64,000 nucleotides of DNA from a sulfur-oxidizing endosymbiont of Gigantopelta aegis (GTDB lineage: Bacteria; Pseudomonadota; Gammaproteobacteria; GRL18), in the NCBI RefSeq assembly GCF_016097415.1, contig NZ_JAEHGE010000001.1, positions 1,642,015-1,706,014 on the forward strand, in the 5' to 3' direction. Positions 29,502-39,140 of the stretch are shown here, piece after piece. The translations under genes and the position numbers were made by a program. Position 1 is the stretch's first letter, and every line of letters starts with the position of its first letter. The notes below the pieces were generated by a model. The model did not search any database. It saw only the letters and a program-made list of their open reading frames with translations, and was not told the origin of the DNA.

Positions 29502-32216
29502 ATGAGTAGTGCAGGGAAGCATCACGAAATTTCAAAAATTGGTGAAGAGATACTAAAAAAAGCCATTGCAGAAGCTAATCCAGGTAAAGAATTTAACCTG
29601 CAATCTTTTTATTTGGGCAATTGGCTGACTGATTTTTCTCAGGCTATTGATCCTGTTGCATTTAATAGTATTCAAAATGAAATTACTCAGGCACTTAATT
29701 TTGGTATCTCAACGGTTGTTGACATTGAAAGTACGGCAAAAAATGTTGCCTTGGAAGGCTTAGAAACCCTACAGGATGGTGTAAAAACACTCAGGAAGTC
29801 AAAATCCGGCTTAAAAATGGTGGATGATATTCTGGAAAAAATTTATATCGAGATGGGGAGCAGGCTGGCATCGACAGAAGATATTGTCCAAACCTTGAAA
29901 CTATCTGAAGCATTTATTAATGTTGCAACAGAAGTTAATGGAGACGTTAGTAGTTTTGTTTCAGCGGGAACGACTTCTGCTTCCTCTCTTATTGATAATA
30001 AAGAAAGCTCAAAATATTCAGAATTAGAATGGGCTGTCAGGAGTACTGTTATAACGCTAGGGTATGCAAAGTTTGTCATGTCGAATGATGGCAAAGGCAA
30101 AAAAATGGATGATGATATTTATTTGCAGATTATGGATCGTAACCTAACACAATATTTTCCCCATGAACATATTGATAGGCCGGATGCATTTAAATACCGA
30201 ATTAATGGGCAGGATAATTATGTAACAAGGGTTGCCAATGCACCTTTATCAAAAAATTCGCAAATCAAAGAAAAGAAAGGTCATTTATATCAATATCTGC
30301 GTGATGACATTCATATCCTCGCTGGCAAGTTAACCCAAATTGATGATAATTGGGGGCAACATACCTTTGATTTTAATAAAAAACAATTTATTGGAATGGA
30401 TAATGAAGTCTATGAAATAGAAAATTCAAAAGAATGGGATTTTTATTTGGCTGATTTGGGCCATGTATTACATGGGGTTGAAGATTATTTTGCCCATTCT
30501 AATTTTATTGAACATGCCAGTATGCTAAAAAAAGATGCATTTGAAAAGTATCGTTTAATGGAGTCACAAAATAGCAAAATCTATACTAAGCGATTGTTAA
30601 AATGGTCAGGCCCGAAAGAAGAGGGTGATAAAGAGGCAATAGAAAAATTCATGCCAGAGCCAAATGTTGCCACCGGGTATTTTGATTTTATTGATACATT
30701 TCATTCGCTCAGCCATATTGTTGAATCACTCTTTAATTGGCCTCATGAACTACTTTTTGACAAGGTACAAAATACAGCCGACACAGCATCAAAGGTTGAA
30801 GACAACTATAAACAATTTTTTACAGATTCTGTTGAGTTGTTGACTTTAAAGAATGAGAAGACATTAGATGAATTTATAGAAAAAGAACAGTTAAAACCAA
30901 AAGGTAAAAAAAATAAAGCCTTAGAATACTTGCTTAACACGGATACAGTTAAAGACTGGAAAATTGTTATCACTATGGGTAAAGATGATAAAGAGCTTGA
31001 GAAACGCACCAAGAAAATAAAGCCCATTGCTGATTTCTTGGCTAAAAATTATTATGGGCAATACAATGATGTGCCAAAAGAAGTCAAAGATAATTATACA
31101 GATGCCATTGTTTTATGGACTCGATACAAAGCTGGTGTCAGTCTTTATCAGTCACTTAAGACTCTAATCAGTTTTTTATCAAATCCATTAAAGTGGCTAA
31201 AGAAAAAATTACCTGAATTTTTAGGTGAAAAAACCAAGGAATTATTAATGGCCTATGCGGCAAGTTATTTTCATGAATGGACAGGCGCACAGCGTATTGG
31301 TTGTCATAGCCTTATGGCCAAAGATGTCGGTGATGAATTGTTCCATAAGCCATCCTTTCAATGTGCACAAAGTGTTCATTGGTATATTATGCATCAACTG
31401 ACCACAAATCCACAACAACGTGTTTTTAAAATAAAATCTTCTTCTTTGGATTCTTCAAATTTTAATAAACTCAGTGTGTCAAGAGAAATCGATTGGTTGG
31501 AACTATTAGAATATTTTATGAGTCATCCTAGTTCATTTGTTTCTGAAACAAAAACTGTGGAAAAAAATTATCTTACAAATGAACGTTTTATTATCGATGC
31601 TCAGAAAAAACCATCGACTTTAGGTGAGTTAGCCAAAAAATATAATAGTTATTATGTGGAAAAAAAGAATAACAAAGGTGAGCATATCATTGAGAAAAAA
31701 ACATTAACGTGGGAAATTATTGCCCGACACAACTTTCCAATATTAAAAGTTGAAAATTTATTGTCAAAGCGTGAATGGGCTAAAGCGTCGGATGCCTTGA
31801 GGGCTAAAAGCAAACTCGGATTAGAAAAAGAGATTAATCGTATATTATTACTGAATAATATTGGTTATCCCGTGAAAGACAATATGGCCTTTCATACGGG
31901 AACAGTGATTCTTATTCCAGGGCAACAAAAGACGATTAATGTTACAGAGGCTATTTCTGACAAAGAACTCAATGATAATTGGTGGTATCAAGTAACGACA
32001 TCAAAAAGAAGTTGGGAAATTTTTAAAGACTGGTCACTGAAACAAAAGCTGACAAAAAATAAGTTGGGTGAACTAATGCCAGCTCACAGACACACCCCTG
32101 TTAAAGTAAGCAAAGAATATAGTTCGAATCTGATAGTCAAAGCAAACAAACTAAAAGAAGATAAAGAATTTAGTTATAATTCACTTAAAGAGAATGTTGA
32201 ATTAATAGGAAAATAG
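29502..32216 (+). CDS. Het-C-like putative T6SS effector
   Basis: A 904-residue protein with no signal peptide, directly behind vgrG. Residues 36-50 read FYLGNWLTDFSQAID and about 317-338 read LGHVLHGVEDYFAHSNFIEH, the two conserved blocks of the Het-C family (related to heterokaryon-incompatibility proteins and to zinc-dependent phospholipase C-like folds; histidines 321, 324 and 332 are candidate metal ligands). The C-terminal third, from about residue 700, contains degenerate LysM-like sequence (TLGELAKKYNSYYV and GTVILIPGQQ), possibly for binding the tip or cell wall. I infer an effector delivered by the upstream VgrG; lipase activity is not shown by sequence. Confidence 0.75.
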   Translation: MSSAGKHHEISKIGEEILKKAIAEANPGKEFNLQSFYLGNWLTDFSQAIDPVAFNSIQNEITQALNFGISTVVDIESTAKNVALEGLETLQDGVKTLRKSKSGLKMVDDILEKIYIEMGSRLASTEDIVQTLKLSEAFINVATEVNGDVSSFVSAGTTSASSLIDNKESSKYSELEWAVRSTVITLGYAKFVMSNDGKGKKMDDDIYLQIMDRNLTQYFPHEHIDRPDAFKYRINGQDNYVTRVANAPLSKNSQIKEKKGHLYQYLRDDIHILAGKLTQIDDNWGQHTFDFNKKQFIGMDNEVYEIENSKEWDFYLADLGHVLHGVEDYFAHSNFIEHASMLKKDAFEKYRLMESQNSKIYTKRLLKWSGPKEEGDKEAIEKFMPEPNVATGYFDFIDTFHSLSHIVESLFNWPHELLFDKVQNTADTASKVEDNYKQFFTDSVELLTLKNEKTLDEFIEKEQLKPKGKKNKALEYLLNTDTVKDWKIVITMGKDDKELEKRTKKIKPIADFLAKNYYGQYNDVPKEVKDNYTDAIVLWTRYKAGVSLYQSLKTLISFLSNPLKWLKKKLPEFLGEKTKELLMAYAASYFHEWTGAQRIGCHSLMAKDVGDELFHKPSFQCAQSVHWYIMHQLTTNPQQRVFKIKSSSLDSSNFNKLSVSREIDWLELLEYFMSHPSSFVSETKTVEKNYLTNERFIIDAQKKPSTLGELAKKYNSYYVEKKNNKGEHIIEKKTLTWEIIARHNFPILKVENLLSKREWAKASDALRAKSKLGLEKEINRILLLNNIGYPVKDNMAFHTGTVILIPGQQKTINVTEAISDKELNDNWWYQVTTSKRSWEIFKDWSLKQKLTKNKLGELMPAHRHTPVKVSKEYSSNLIVKANKLKEDKEFSYNSLKENVELIGK

Positions 32217-33728
32217 ATGAAGCTTAAATTCAGACAAAATCACATCATAATAGCAATGCTTTTTTTATTGATGGCAACACCTATAAGTGCTGCAAAAAAA
32301 GGGATTATAGTCAAAGGTGATCAATCTATTTATGATGCTACAAAAAAACTGGTGAATACAGAAGAGTCAGTTGTAAAAGGCTGTAGGAAATTTGAATATA
32401 TCAAAGATAAAATATTGATGCGAACAACTTTTTTGGATTTAAACTGGCCAAAACAAAATCAGCACGTTAAGTTAAGAAGCAACCCTAAAGTGGTTGATGA
32501 AAAGGAGTATTTGAAAATTCTCTATCAATATAATTTTTTTGATAATTTTACATATAAACAAGGTTGTTTTAGAAATGAAATTAAGCAATTTAGCCTAGCA
32601 TTATCAAAAAACAAAACAAAAGTAGTGCGTATTGATAAAGTGACTAATTTAATGTGGAATGAACACTATTCTGATAAATTAACACTTGATGAGGCAAAAA
32701 GAATATTATCATCTTTAAATAAAGAAAATTATCTTAGTTATAATGATTGGCGAATGCCAACCCTCGAAGAAATAGCATCACTTTATACTGACTCTGGTCA
32801 TGTTTTTCGTCACAGTAAAGTGAGTGCTTGGGTTTCGGATGAATTTCCAGATAAAGATTTACACTGGGTTGGTGGTGTTAGATATAATAGCTCATTTGTT
32901 GAACCATTTGAAACTATAAAAGGAAATAAAGTAAAGATACAAAAGCTAAAACTGTTAATGGTTAGAAATCAGCCTCCCCCATATCCTATACCGCCATCTG
33001 ATTTTGATGAAAAAGATGGACTTTGTGAACATTGGGAACAATATAATGCCGACCAAAAATTAATAAGAAAACCCGACTCTCCAGAGTGGCCCGATAATAT
33101 TAATTCGATAAAGTTACGTTCAACACCAATAAAATACCTTAATAGATCAATGACTGATTTTCAAATAAAAGAAGATACAATCAAAATAGATAAAGGTTCT
33201 TTGGAATATGAGCTATCTCAAATCGGTTTTAATTTCTTGTATGCAGATGTCCAATGTTTTAAAAACTATTACATTGATGTTAATGCTGATGTATTAGTGG
33301 ACTTAGCAACTAATTTAATGTGGCAAAAAGGTTCTAGCAGGACTATTAGTGAGTATAAACATATTACTAAAAAAGAAGAATATATCATACAACTGAATAA
33401 AGACAATTTTAATGGTTTTAATGATTGGCGAATCCCAACAACTCCTGAAGTTTCTTCTTTGATTGAAGGTACTAATTATGGTAAATATAAAATTCATTTA
33501 AATAAGTTATTTAATCCTAACTATACCTCATTTCATGTCAGTGATAAATTTTCATATTCTGACAATCTATCAAGAGAAAAAGAAATATCTGTGAGTGCTG
33601 GTAAAAGACGAGGAATTGGCTTAAGTCAACACCGAGGTAAACTAATAGAAAACATCAAAGCAGTCAGAACATTAACCGCAGAAGAAGTACAATCATACTG
33701 CCAACAAAAAGGTGTGACATGCCAGTAA
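32217..33728 (+). CDS. Exported DUF1566-repeat protein, candidate immunity protein
   Basis: A 503-residue protein with a signal peptide (HIIIAMLFLLMATPISA) and two DUF1566/Lcl-like repeats: DKVTNLMWNEHYSDKL ... YNDWRMPTLEEIASLY (about residues 140-190) and VDLATNLMWQKGSS ... FNDWRIPTTPEVSSL (about 360-410). The start ATG directly follows the stop of the Het-C gene. A periplasmic or surface location next to an effector makes it a candidate immunity protein, but DUF1566 domains also occur in ordinary lipoproteins and adhesins, so this role is inference. Confidence 0.7.
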   Translation: MKLKFRQNHIIIAMLFLLMATPISAAKKGIIVKGDQSIYDATKKLVNTEESVVKGCRKFEYIKDKILMRTTFLDLNWPKQNQHVKLRSNPKVVDEKEYLKILYQYNFFDNFTYKQGCFRNEIKQFSLALSKNKTKVVRIDKVTNLMWNEHYSDKLTLDEAKRILSSLNKENYLSYNDWRMPTLEEIASLYTDSGHVFRHSKVSAWVSDEFPDKDLHWVGGVRYNSSFVEPFETIKGNKVKIQKLKLLMVRNQPPPYPIPPSDFDEKDGLCEHWEQYNADQKLIRKPDSPEWPDNINSIKLRSTPIKYLNRSMTDFQIKEDTIKIDKGSLEYELSQIGFNFLYADVQCFKNYYIDVNADVLVDLATNLMWQKGSSRTISEYKHITKKEEYIIQLNKDNFNGFNDWRIPTTPEVSSLIEGTNYGKYKIHLNKLFNPNYTSFHVSDKFSYSDNLSREKEISVSAGKRRGIGLSQHRGKLIENIKAVRTLTAEEVQSYCQQKGVTCQ

Positions 33729-34486
33729 AAAAACATATTGTGAAACAAGGTGAAAGTCTGACCTCAATTGCAAAGAAATACGGTTTCAATCAATATGAAA
33801 CCATTTATAAAAACGCGGCAAATGACTTTTTTAGAAATAAACGCAGCAATCCTGAAGAAATATTTCTGGGTGATGAATTATTTATTCCAGAAAAAGAAAC
33901 CAAAACAGAAGAACTGACGGTTAAAACTGATAACGAAATCATCATAAATAAAGAAAAACGCTTTCTGAATATTGAGCTTTATGATTTTTTTGATCAAGGT
34001 CAAGCTTTAGCTGATAGTCCTTATACAGTAGTTATAGGCGATAAAACCTTTCGTGGTAAATTGGATGCCAGTGGCAAGCTTTCGCTGGAAATCACTAACG
34101 ATGACAAGCAAGCAGAATTAAGTTTTGAGGTCGAAGACAAAGCGGGTGTCGCAATCTATCACTGGACACTTGATGTCGCGCATCTTGATCCCATTGAAAC
34201 GCCCACCGGTATCGCACAAAGACTTGAAAATATGGGCTGTATGGATGTGGATTCAGATAAATTCTACTCTCGTTCCAATAAAGAAGCTAATTTGCACTAT
34301 TTAACCATCGCATGGAATGCATTGGCGCATTCTTTAACACAAGCCATGCCATGGCATGATCTGGCAGAAGGGGAACAATTAAACTTGACTCAAGAACAAT
34401 TTATGGTCAATAGCCAAAATAGAGATGCTATAAAAACAACCAATAAGGATGCACAAGATTTATTGAATAATAATGGCTATTGTTAA
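33719..34486 (+). CDS. LysM-domain protein of the T6SS island
   Basis: A 255-residue protein with an N-terminal LysM (KHIVKQGESLTSIAKKYG ... GDELFIPE, residues 4-58), a middle beta-rich domain with FLNIELYDFFDQGQALADSP and a C-terminal peptidoglycan-binding-like segment (PTGIAQRLENMGC). It has no signal peptide and overlaps the previous gene by ten bases. LysM proteins of this build are often encoded beside VgrG and PAAR effectors and are thought to help load or position cargo. Its 3' end recurs as a remnant at 39370-39445. Confidence 0.8.
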   Translation: MPVKKHIVKQGESLTSIAKKYGFNQYETIYKNAANDFFRNKRSNPEEIFLGDELFIPEKETKTEELTVKTDNEIIINKEKRFLNIELYDFFDQGQALADSPYTVVIGDKTFRGKLDASGKLSLEITNDDKQAELSFEVEDKAGVAIYHWTLDVAHLDPIETPTGIAQRLENMGCMDVDSDKFYSRSNKEANLHYLTIAWNALAHSLTQAMPWHDLAEGEQLNLTQEQFMVNSQNRDAIKTTNKDAQDLLNNNGYC

Positions 34487-34519
34487 AGCATATAAAATAA
34501 ATACCGTGGATAAAACTAA

Positions 34520-37500
34520 GTGATATTAATAAGGCGATATCATCTTGATTTTCCAGTTTCTATGTATGAACTACGTCTCAGTGCTGACTATTCGCCCAAA
34601 GAATATTGCGTCCAATACCAGGAAAGTGAATTTGATTTCATTTCCCGTTTGATGGCCGAAAATGGTATCCACTACCACTTTGAACATGCGCTAGATAAAC
34701 ATCTCATGGTGATTGCCGATCACAATGGTGCTTTCCCCTTTATCAATATCGACAAAAACGTACAATATCACCCCAATGATAGCCTCAATGCCGATCAAGA
34801 AGTCATCAATCGTTTTAACAAGCACTTTTCAGTGCAATACGGCAGCACCCATTTTCGTGATTACGCCTTCAAAAAGCCCTTGGACAGACTGAACAACCAC
34901 CAACAATCAGACTATGACAGCGCACTGGAAGACTACCAATGTCCCGGTGATTACGATCTCAAGCCTTCAGCACTGACATCCTCAGGGCGCCAAAAAACCA
35001 CCTTAAAACTACAGCAACACCAGACCTTTCGTGAGCAGAGTCAACTAGCGAGCAATTGCCAACGCCTACGCGCAGGGATGCGCTATGAACTCTATGACAA
35101 CCCCAATGGCCAATACAATCAACAATATTTACTCACTCATATCGACCATGAAGCAGAACAACCCCAATCATTGGATGAATTCGGCTCAGGCAATCCCAGC
35201 ACCTATCGCAATAAAGGCAAATGTATACCGGCGATAACACCCTATAAAATGCCGGTGACAGACAAAAAACCAAACATTATCGGCTATCAAAGCAGTGCCA
35301 TTACCGGCCCTTCCGGCGAAGAAATCTACACCAACGAACACGCCCAAAGTAAAGTTCAATTCCCCTGGGATAGAGAAGGTCAGCAGGACGAAAACAGCAG
35401 TTGCTGGCTACGCTCCTCACAAACCTGGGCTGGCAAACATTGGGGCAGTATTGTCCTGCCCCGCATGGGACAAGAAGCCAAAGTGGGCTATCTGCACGGC
35501 GATCCCGACCGACCACTCATCACCGGGCGCTTATACAATGAACGCCATAAGCCGCCTTACGCCTTACCCAAACACAAAACTCGCACCACCATCAAAAGCA
35601 ACTCAACCTTAGGTGGTAAGGGTTATAATGAAATTCGCATCGAAGATAGAAAAGCCCAAGAACAAGTTTATTTTCATGCCGAAAAAGATATCGATATACG
35701 TGCCAAAAATGACCGACGAGATATCATCAAGCATGACCGCCATCTGATTGTTGATAATAATCGTTATGAATTCATCAAAGACAGCTCACACCACACCATT
35801 GATAACAATCAAAATGAAAAAACCGCACAGAACCATTCCATTAAAATCAGCAATAATCAACACAGCAAAGCAGGCCAGGCCGTTTTAGCCGATATTGCAA
35901 ACAATGCCCACTTCAAAGCCGGGCAAAAAATCATTCTTGAAGCGGGCAGTGAACTCACCATCAAAGCCGGTGGTGGTTTCATCAAAATTGATGCCTCGGG
36001 TGTCACCGCCCAAGGCGCTGCCATCCAACTCAATGGCGGCACCGGTGCGGGCCCTGCCACCGCCGCCATCCCCATCAGTGTCACTCAGGCCGTTGAAGCA
36101 GACAAAGATAAACCGGGGCAAGTGTTTAAACCCATCCCCCCACAGAGCGCCCCAAATCAGGAAAAAATTGCCTTTAAGGGCGAGATTTCAAGACTCTTGC
36201 AAGCCGGCAATGACAATCAGCAGGGGATTTGTATTCCTTGTATGTTGAAGTCATTAGCAAAGAACGAAATCATTGAAAAAGTCTTACCGAATATCATCAA
36301 ATCAAGTACTGACTCAGACAATCCGTTAAACCCCTTGCCTTTAGAGTCGCTGAGCAATAATGAAACAAAAGAAAAACACTGGCTTGAACTGGAACATCAA
36401 ACGAGCTTCCCTGATGATAAAGGGCAGATAGAGCCGGCTAAAGAGGCAAACTACTTGCTCACTTTACCCAATGGTCAGACAATAAAAGGTCAATTAGATT
36501 CAGGTGGTATGGCGACACACAAGGAAATGCCAGCGGGTATTTATAGCGTTGAATATGAGCCTGATATCGACACAGAAATCAAAACCAAACAATCTGAAAT
36601 TCAGCAAATACTCAAGCAGATTTTGAATGATGAAGTCAAAGAAGCCGCAGCAATTGAAAAGAAACTACAAGATGCCCGTTTCTATGGCTTTGACTTTCCC
36701 GGCAGTAATGCATTAGCACAGATTGACTTATATAAAAAAGCGGCCGAAAATGGGGTATGGAATGGCCTGACGGGATTAGCCAATTTTGCTTGGGAATTAC
36801 TCAAAGGCACAGGCAGTCTGATGTATGAGCTGGCTTTAAGAAGCAATCCTATTACCGCCCCTTTTAAATTTAGAGAGGATCTAAAAGCACTTAAAACAGC
36901 TCATAAAGAATTGCAACAATTTGCCGATGAGGATCTTGAAACTTATGCCGCCTTACTCAGTGATGATGCAACCCATCAACTGTTTAAACAATTCAGCATC
37001 GACTACTTGGATGCCCAGCATTCACTAGAGTATACAGAAACCGGTGGTCAGGTTGTATTTGATATCCTGCTGACTATTTTTACTGTAGGCGCAGGCCTTG
37101 CCGCCAGTGCTCGACATTTGTCAAAGCTCAAGAAACTACAGCCTTTATTAAAACAAATGAGCACCTTGTTAAAACGCAAGCAAGTGAAAACAAAGAAAAA
37201 AGGAACTCATAATACTCGTATCATAATCACTACTCCGTTGAAAAATCCTCATCATGGATTACATAATCGAGATGATTTAACCCCTGATTTAGAAACGTCG
37301 ATGAACTCCTTCAAAACGACTCGTAAAATTGATATGAGGGATTTGTCACAAAAAGATGAGATTATCAGTGACATTTTAGAAGATCAAAACTGGGATGATC
37401 GTAAAATTAAACAGGTCTTGAAATCAGGTGATAATTTTACTGAACAATCATTCAATGCAGGGGATAAAATGTACGGTTTTAATACCGCCGGTCGTTCTCG

Positions 37501-37789
37501 GAATTTAGATAACTCAGCCTATTTACTGGATGAAGCGGGTTACCAAAATGTCAAAAAGAAATATTTCAAACAAGGCTATTGGGATAAAGAAGGGGTTAAG
37601 AATTATTTAGCCTTACCCTGCTTTAATCAAGCGAATAGTATTGATCTGATGGAGGTTACCCAGCCAACAACGGGACTTCAGTCCACTATTGGTAAGGCGA
37701 CTGAATTGATCCGCTATGATGCTGCTGATGGTTATACAACTGGTACGTTAGGGAAAATTGAGCGGTGGTGGTACTCAAACAACGCTTGA
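34520..37789 (+). CDS. 5'-truncated VgrG fused to a distinct C-terminal toxin-like region
   Basis: A 1089-residue frame whose residues 16-576 duplicate the intact VgrG from YELRLSADYSPKEYC to GICIPCML, but the first ~160 VgrG residues are missing; only a short unrelated leader (GTG at 34520 or ATG at 34562) precedes. After the shared part come a transthyretin-like segment, a helical region with hydrophobic stretch (VVFDILLTIFTVGAGLAAS) and a C-terminal domain from about residue 930 with DKMYGFNTAGRSRNLDNSAY, EGVKNYLALP and NSIDLMEV. This tail looks like a polymorphic toxin tip of unknown, possibly ADP-ribosyltransferase-like, fold. Without the N-terminal base the protein may not assemble, so it may be a silent cassette. 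Confidence 0.8.
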   Translation: MILIRRYHLDFPVSMYELRLSADYSPKEYCVQYQESEFDFISRLMAENGIHYHFEHALDKHLMVIADHNGAFPFINIDKNVQYHPNDSLNADQEVINRFNKHFSVQYGSTHFRDYAFKKPLDRLNNHQQSDYDSALEDYQCPGDYDLKPSALTSSGRQKTTLKLQQHQTFREQSQLASNCQRLRAGMRYELYDNPNGQYNQQYLLTHIDHEAEQPQSLDEFGSGNPSTYRNKGKCIPAITPYKMPVTDKKPNIIGYQSSAITGPSGEEIYTNEHAQSKVQFPWDREGQQDENSSCWLRSSQTWAGKHWGSIVLPRMGQEAKVGYLHGDPDRPLITGRLYNERHKPPYALPKHKTRTTIKSNSTLGGKGYNEIRIEDRKAQEQVYFHAEKDIDIRAKNDRRDIIKHDRHLIVDNNRYEFIKDSSHHTIDNNQNEKTAQNHSIKISNNQHSKAGQAVLADIANNAHFKAGQKIILEAGSELTIKAGGGFIKIDASGVTAQGAAIQLNGGTGAGPATAAIPISVTQAVEADKDKPGQVFKPIPPQSAPNQEKIAFKGEISRLLQAGNDNQQGICIPCMLKSLAKNEIIEKVLPNIIKSSTDSDNPLNPLPLESLSNNETKEKHWLELEHQTSFPDDKGQIEPAKEANYLLTLPNGQTIKGQLDSGGMATHKEMPAGIYSVEYEPDIDTEIKTKQSEIQQILKQILNDEVKEAAAIEKKLQDARFYGFDFPGSNALAQIDLYKKAAENGVWNGLTGLANFAWELLKGTGSLMYELALRSNPITAPFKFREDLKALKTAHKELQQFADEDLETYAALLSDDATHQLFKQFSIDYLDAQHSLEYTETGGQVVFDILLTIFTVGAGLAASARHLSKLKKLQPLLKQMSTLLKRKQVKTKKKGTHNTRIIITTPLKNPHHGLHNRDDLTPDLETSMNSFKTTRKIDMRDLSQKDEIISDILEDQNWDDRKIKQVLKSGDNFTEQSFNAGDKMYGFNTAGRSRNLDNSAYLLDEAGYQNVKKKYFKQGYWDKEGVKNYLALPCFNQANSIDLMEVTQPTTGLQSTIGKATELIRYDAADGYTTGTLGKIERWWYSNNA
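34565..36247 (+). repeat. 1683-bp vgrG repeat, copy 2
   Basis: Near-identical partner of 27540-29222 at a constant offset of 7025 bases. The match begins at TATGAACTACGTCTCAGTGC and ends at CCTTGTATGTTG, after which the two vgrG tails diverge completely. Confidence 0.93.
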
Positions 37790-37826
37790 TACTTCCTTTT
37801 TAAAATTATTACCCAAGGAATAGAAA

Positions 37827-38028
37827 ATGCCTGATACGGAAGAACAACGCCTGGATATTATTGAGAATTGTAATTATTTATTGGATGGTTTTTTGACTGA
37901 ATTTAATCAAACAGACAATACCCCTCAAGGACGTATGATCACTCAATGTCTATGGTTTAAGGAAAGAGCGCAAAACCATGACCTCTCCTTGCCCGTAGCA
38001 GAAAATAAACTCGGTTCATTGTTACGCG
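37827..38028 (+). pseudogene. Probable immunity gene, 5' fragment, cut by IS30
   Basis: The ATG has a well-placed AAGGAAT. The frame MPDTEEQRLDIIENCNYLLD continues for about 67 native residues to ENKLGSLLR, where the IS30 left end begins; beyond that it reads IS sequence. Its position directly after a toxin-tailed VgrG, small size and acidic character suggest a cytosolic immunity protein, now broken. No downstream continuation of the gene is visible after the IS30 (39267 onward matches other genes), so the 3' part was lost. Confidence 0.65.
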
Positions 38029-38031
38029 GAT

Positions 38032-39027
38032 TCAACTCTGAAGTGCAACGCAGGAAGTTCCAGTTCTTGCAAATGATTTTTTCATTGCCTGGAATGGTGT
38101 TTGAAAGCCGAGTGCCTTTCTAGGTCTATTATTAAGTTTTTCCATCATGTTGTAAACCTCTTTATCAGTCACTTCTTTAAAGTCTGTATCTTTAGGAAAA
38201 TATTGTCTAATCAGTCCATTAGTATTTTCATTTAACCCTCGCTCCCATGAAGAATAAGGGTGGGCAAAATAAAATGCTGTATCAAGAGCTTTGCTTACCT
38301 GCTCATGATAAGCAAACTCTTTACCATTGTCTGCGGTAATACTATGAAGCCTGTCTTTAAAGGGTTTAAGCAATTGTATTGTTGCTTGTGTCACCCAATC
38401 AGCCTGTTTGCCATTCACTCTTGCTACTAATGTGTAAAGCGTTTTTCTTTCTACAATCGTGACCAGAGCACCACTGTGTCCTTTACCGATCACTGTATCA
38501 ATTTCCCAGTCACCAACACGACGTTTATCATCAACAATCTTAGGACGGTCATCAATGGAAATTCGATTAATTATTTGTCCTCGACTGCTTTTACCGTTAC
38601 TACCACGCTTTTGGTATTTCTTTCCCTGACGCCTTAAATACTGATGTAAATCACCACCTTGCTTCTTATCATCCCATATGTGTTGATAAATACGTTCATG
38701 GCTAAGAAGTAGCATTTTGTCATTCAGTAACCAACCTGATATCTGTTCAGGACTCCACTGGTGCTGTGAAAGCTTTTCATCAATAAGGGCAATCATGTCA
38801 TCCGTCATTTTAATTGCTTTAGAAGCATTGTAGCGACGCTTAACGGCTTTTTCTTGAGCTTGCTTAAATCGATAGCCACGTAAACCAGCGTTGCGTTTAA
38901 TTTCACGGCATATAGTAGATTTACTCACCTCAATCGCCTGAGCAATTTTAGACTGGGAAATGCCATTTTTAATCTCAGTCGAAATGTAGTATCTTTGTTC
39001 TTGTGTCAATTGCTTGTAAGTTCTCAT
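38032..39027 (-). CDS. IS30-family transposase
   Basis: A 331-residue transposase, apparently full length. The N-terminus holds the IS30 helix-turn-helix (MRTYKQLTQEQRYYIS, then SQSKIAQAIEVSKSTICREI), and the DDE core shows DWEIDTVIGKGHSG, ITADNGKEFAYHE and GLNENTNGLIRQYFPK. The stop lies inside the left inverted repeat. It is the only transposase in the window without an evident frameshift or truncation. Confidence 0.93.
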   Translation of the reverse strand: MRTYKQLTQEQRYYISTEIKNGISQSKIAQAIEVSKSTICREIKRNAGLRGYRFKQAQEKAVKRRYNASKAIKMTDDMIALIDEKLSQHQWSPEQISGWLLNDKMLLLSHERIYQHIWDDKKQGGDLHQYLRRQGKKYQKRGSNGKSSRGQIINRISIDDRPKIVDDKRRVGDWEIDTVIGKGHSGALVTIVERKTLYTLVARVNGKQADWVTQATIQLLKPFKDRLHSITADNGKEFAYHEQVSKALDTAFYFAHPYSSWERGLNENTNGLIRQYFPKDTDFKEVTDKEVYNMMEKLNNRPRKALGFQTPFQAMKKSFARTGTSCVALQS

Positions 39028-39050
39028 AAGTCACTTTACTCTTGCAGGAG

Positions 39051-39086
39051 AAAATGGCCGATTTTACAAGCAATTGGCCATTTTTT
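39051..39086 (+). terminator. Hairpin with T run inside IS30
   Basis: AAAATGGCC at 39051-39059 pairs with GGCCATTTT at 39076-39084 and is followed by more T residues. It lies just upstream of the reverse-strand transposase start and would stop forward transcription running against the gene or leaving it. Confidence 0.6.
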
Positions 39087-39140
39087 CGAGCAAATCATTG
39101 CTGTACTTATGATTTTTTTAGTAGCGCCGTCAGGCGCGTC

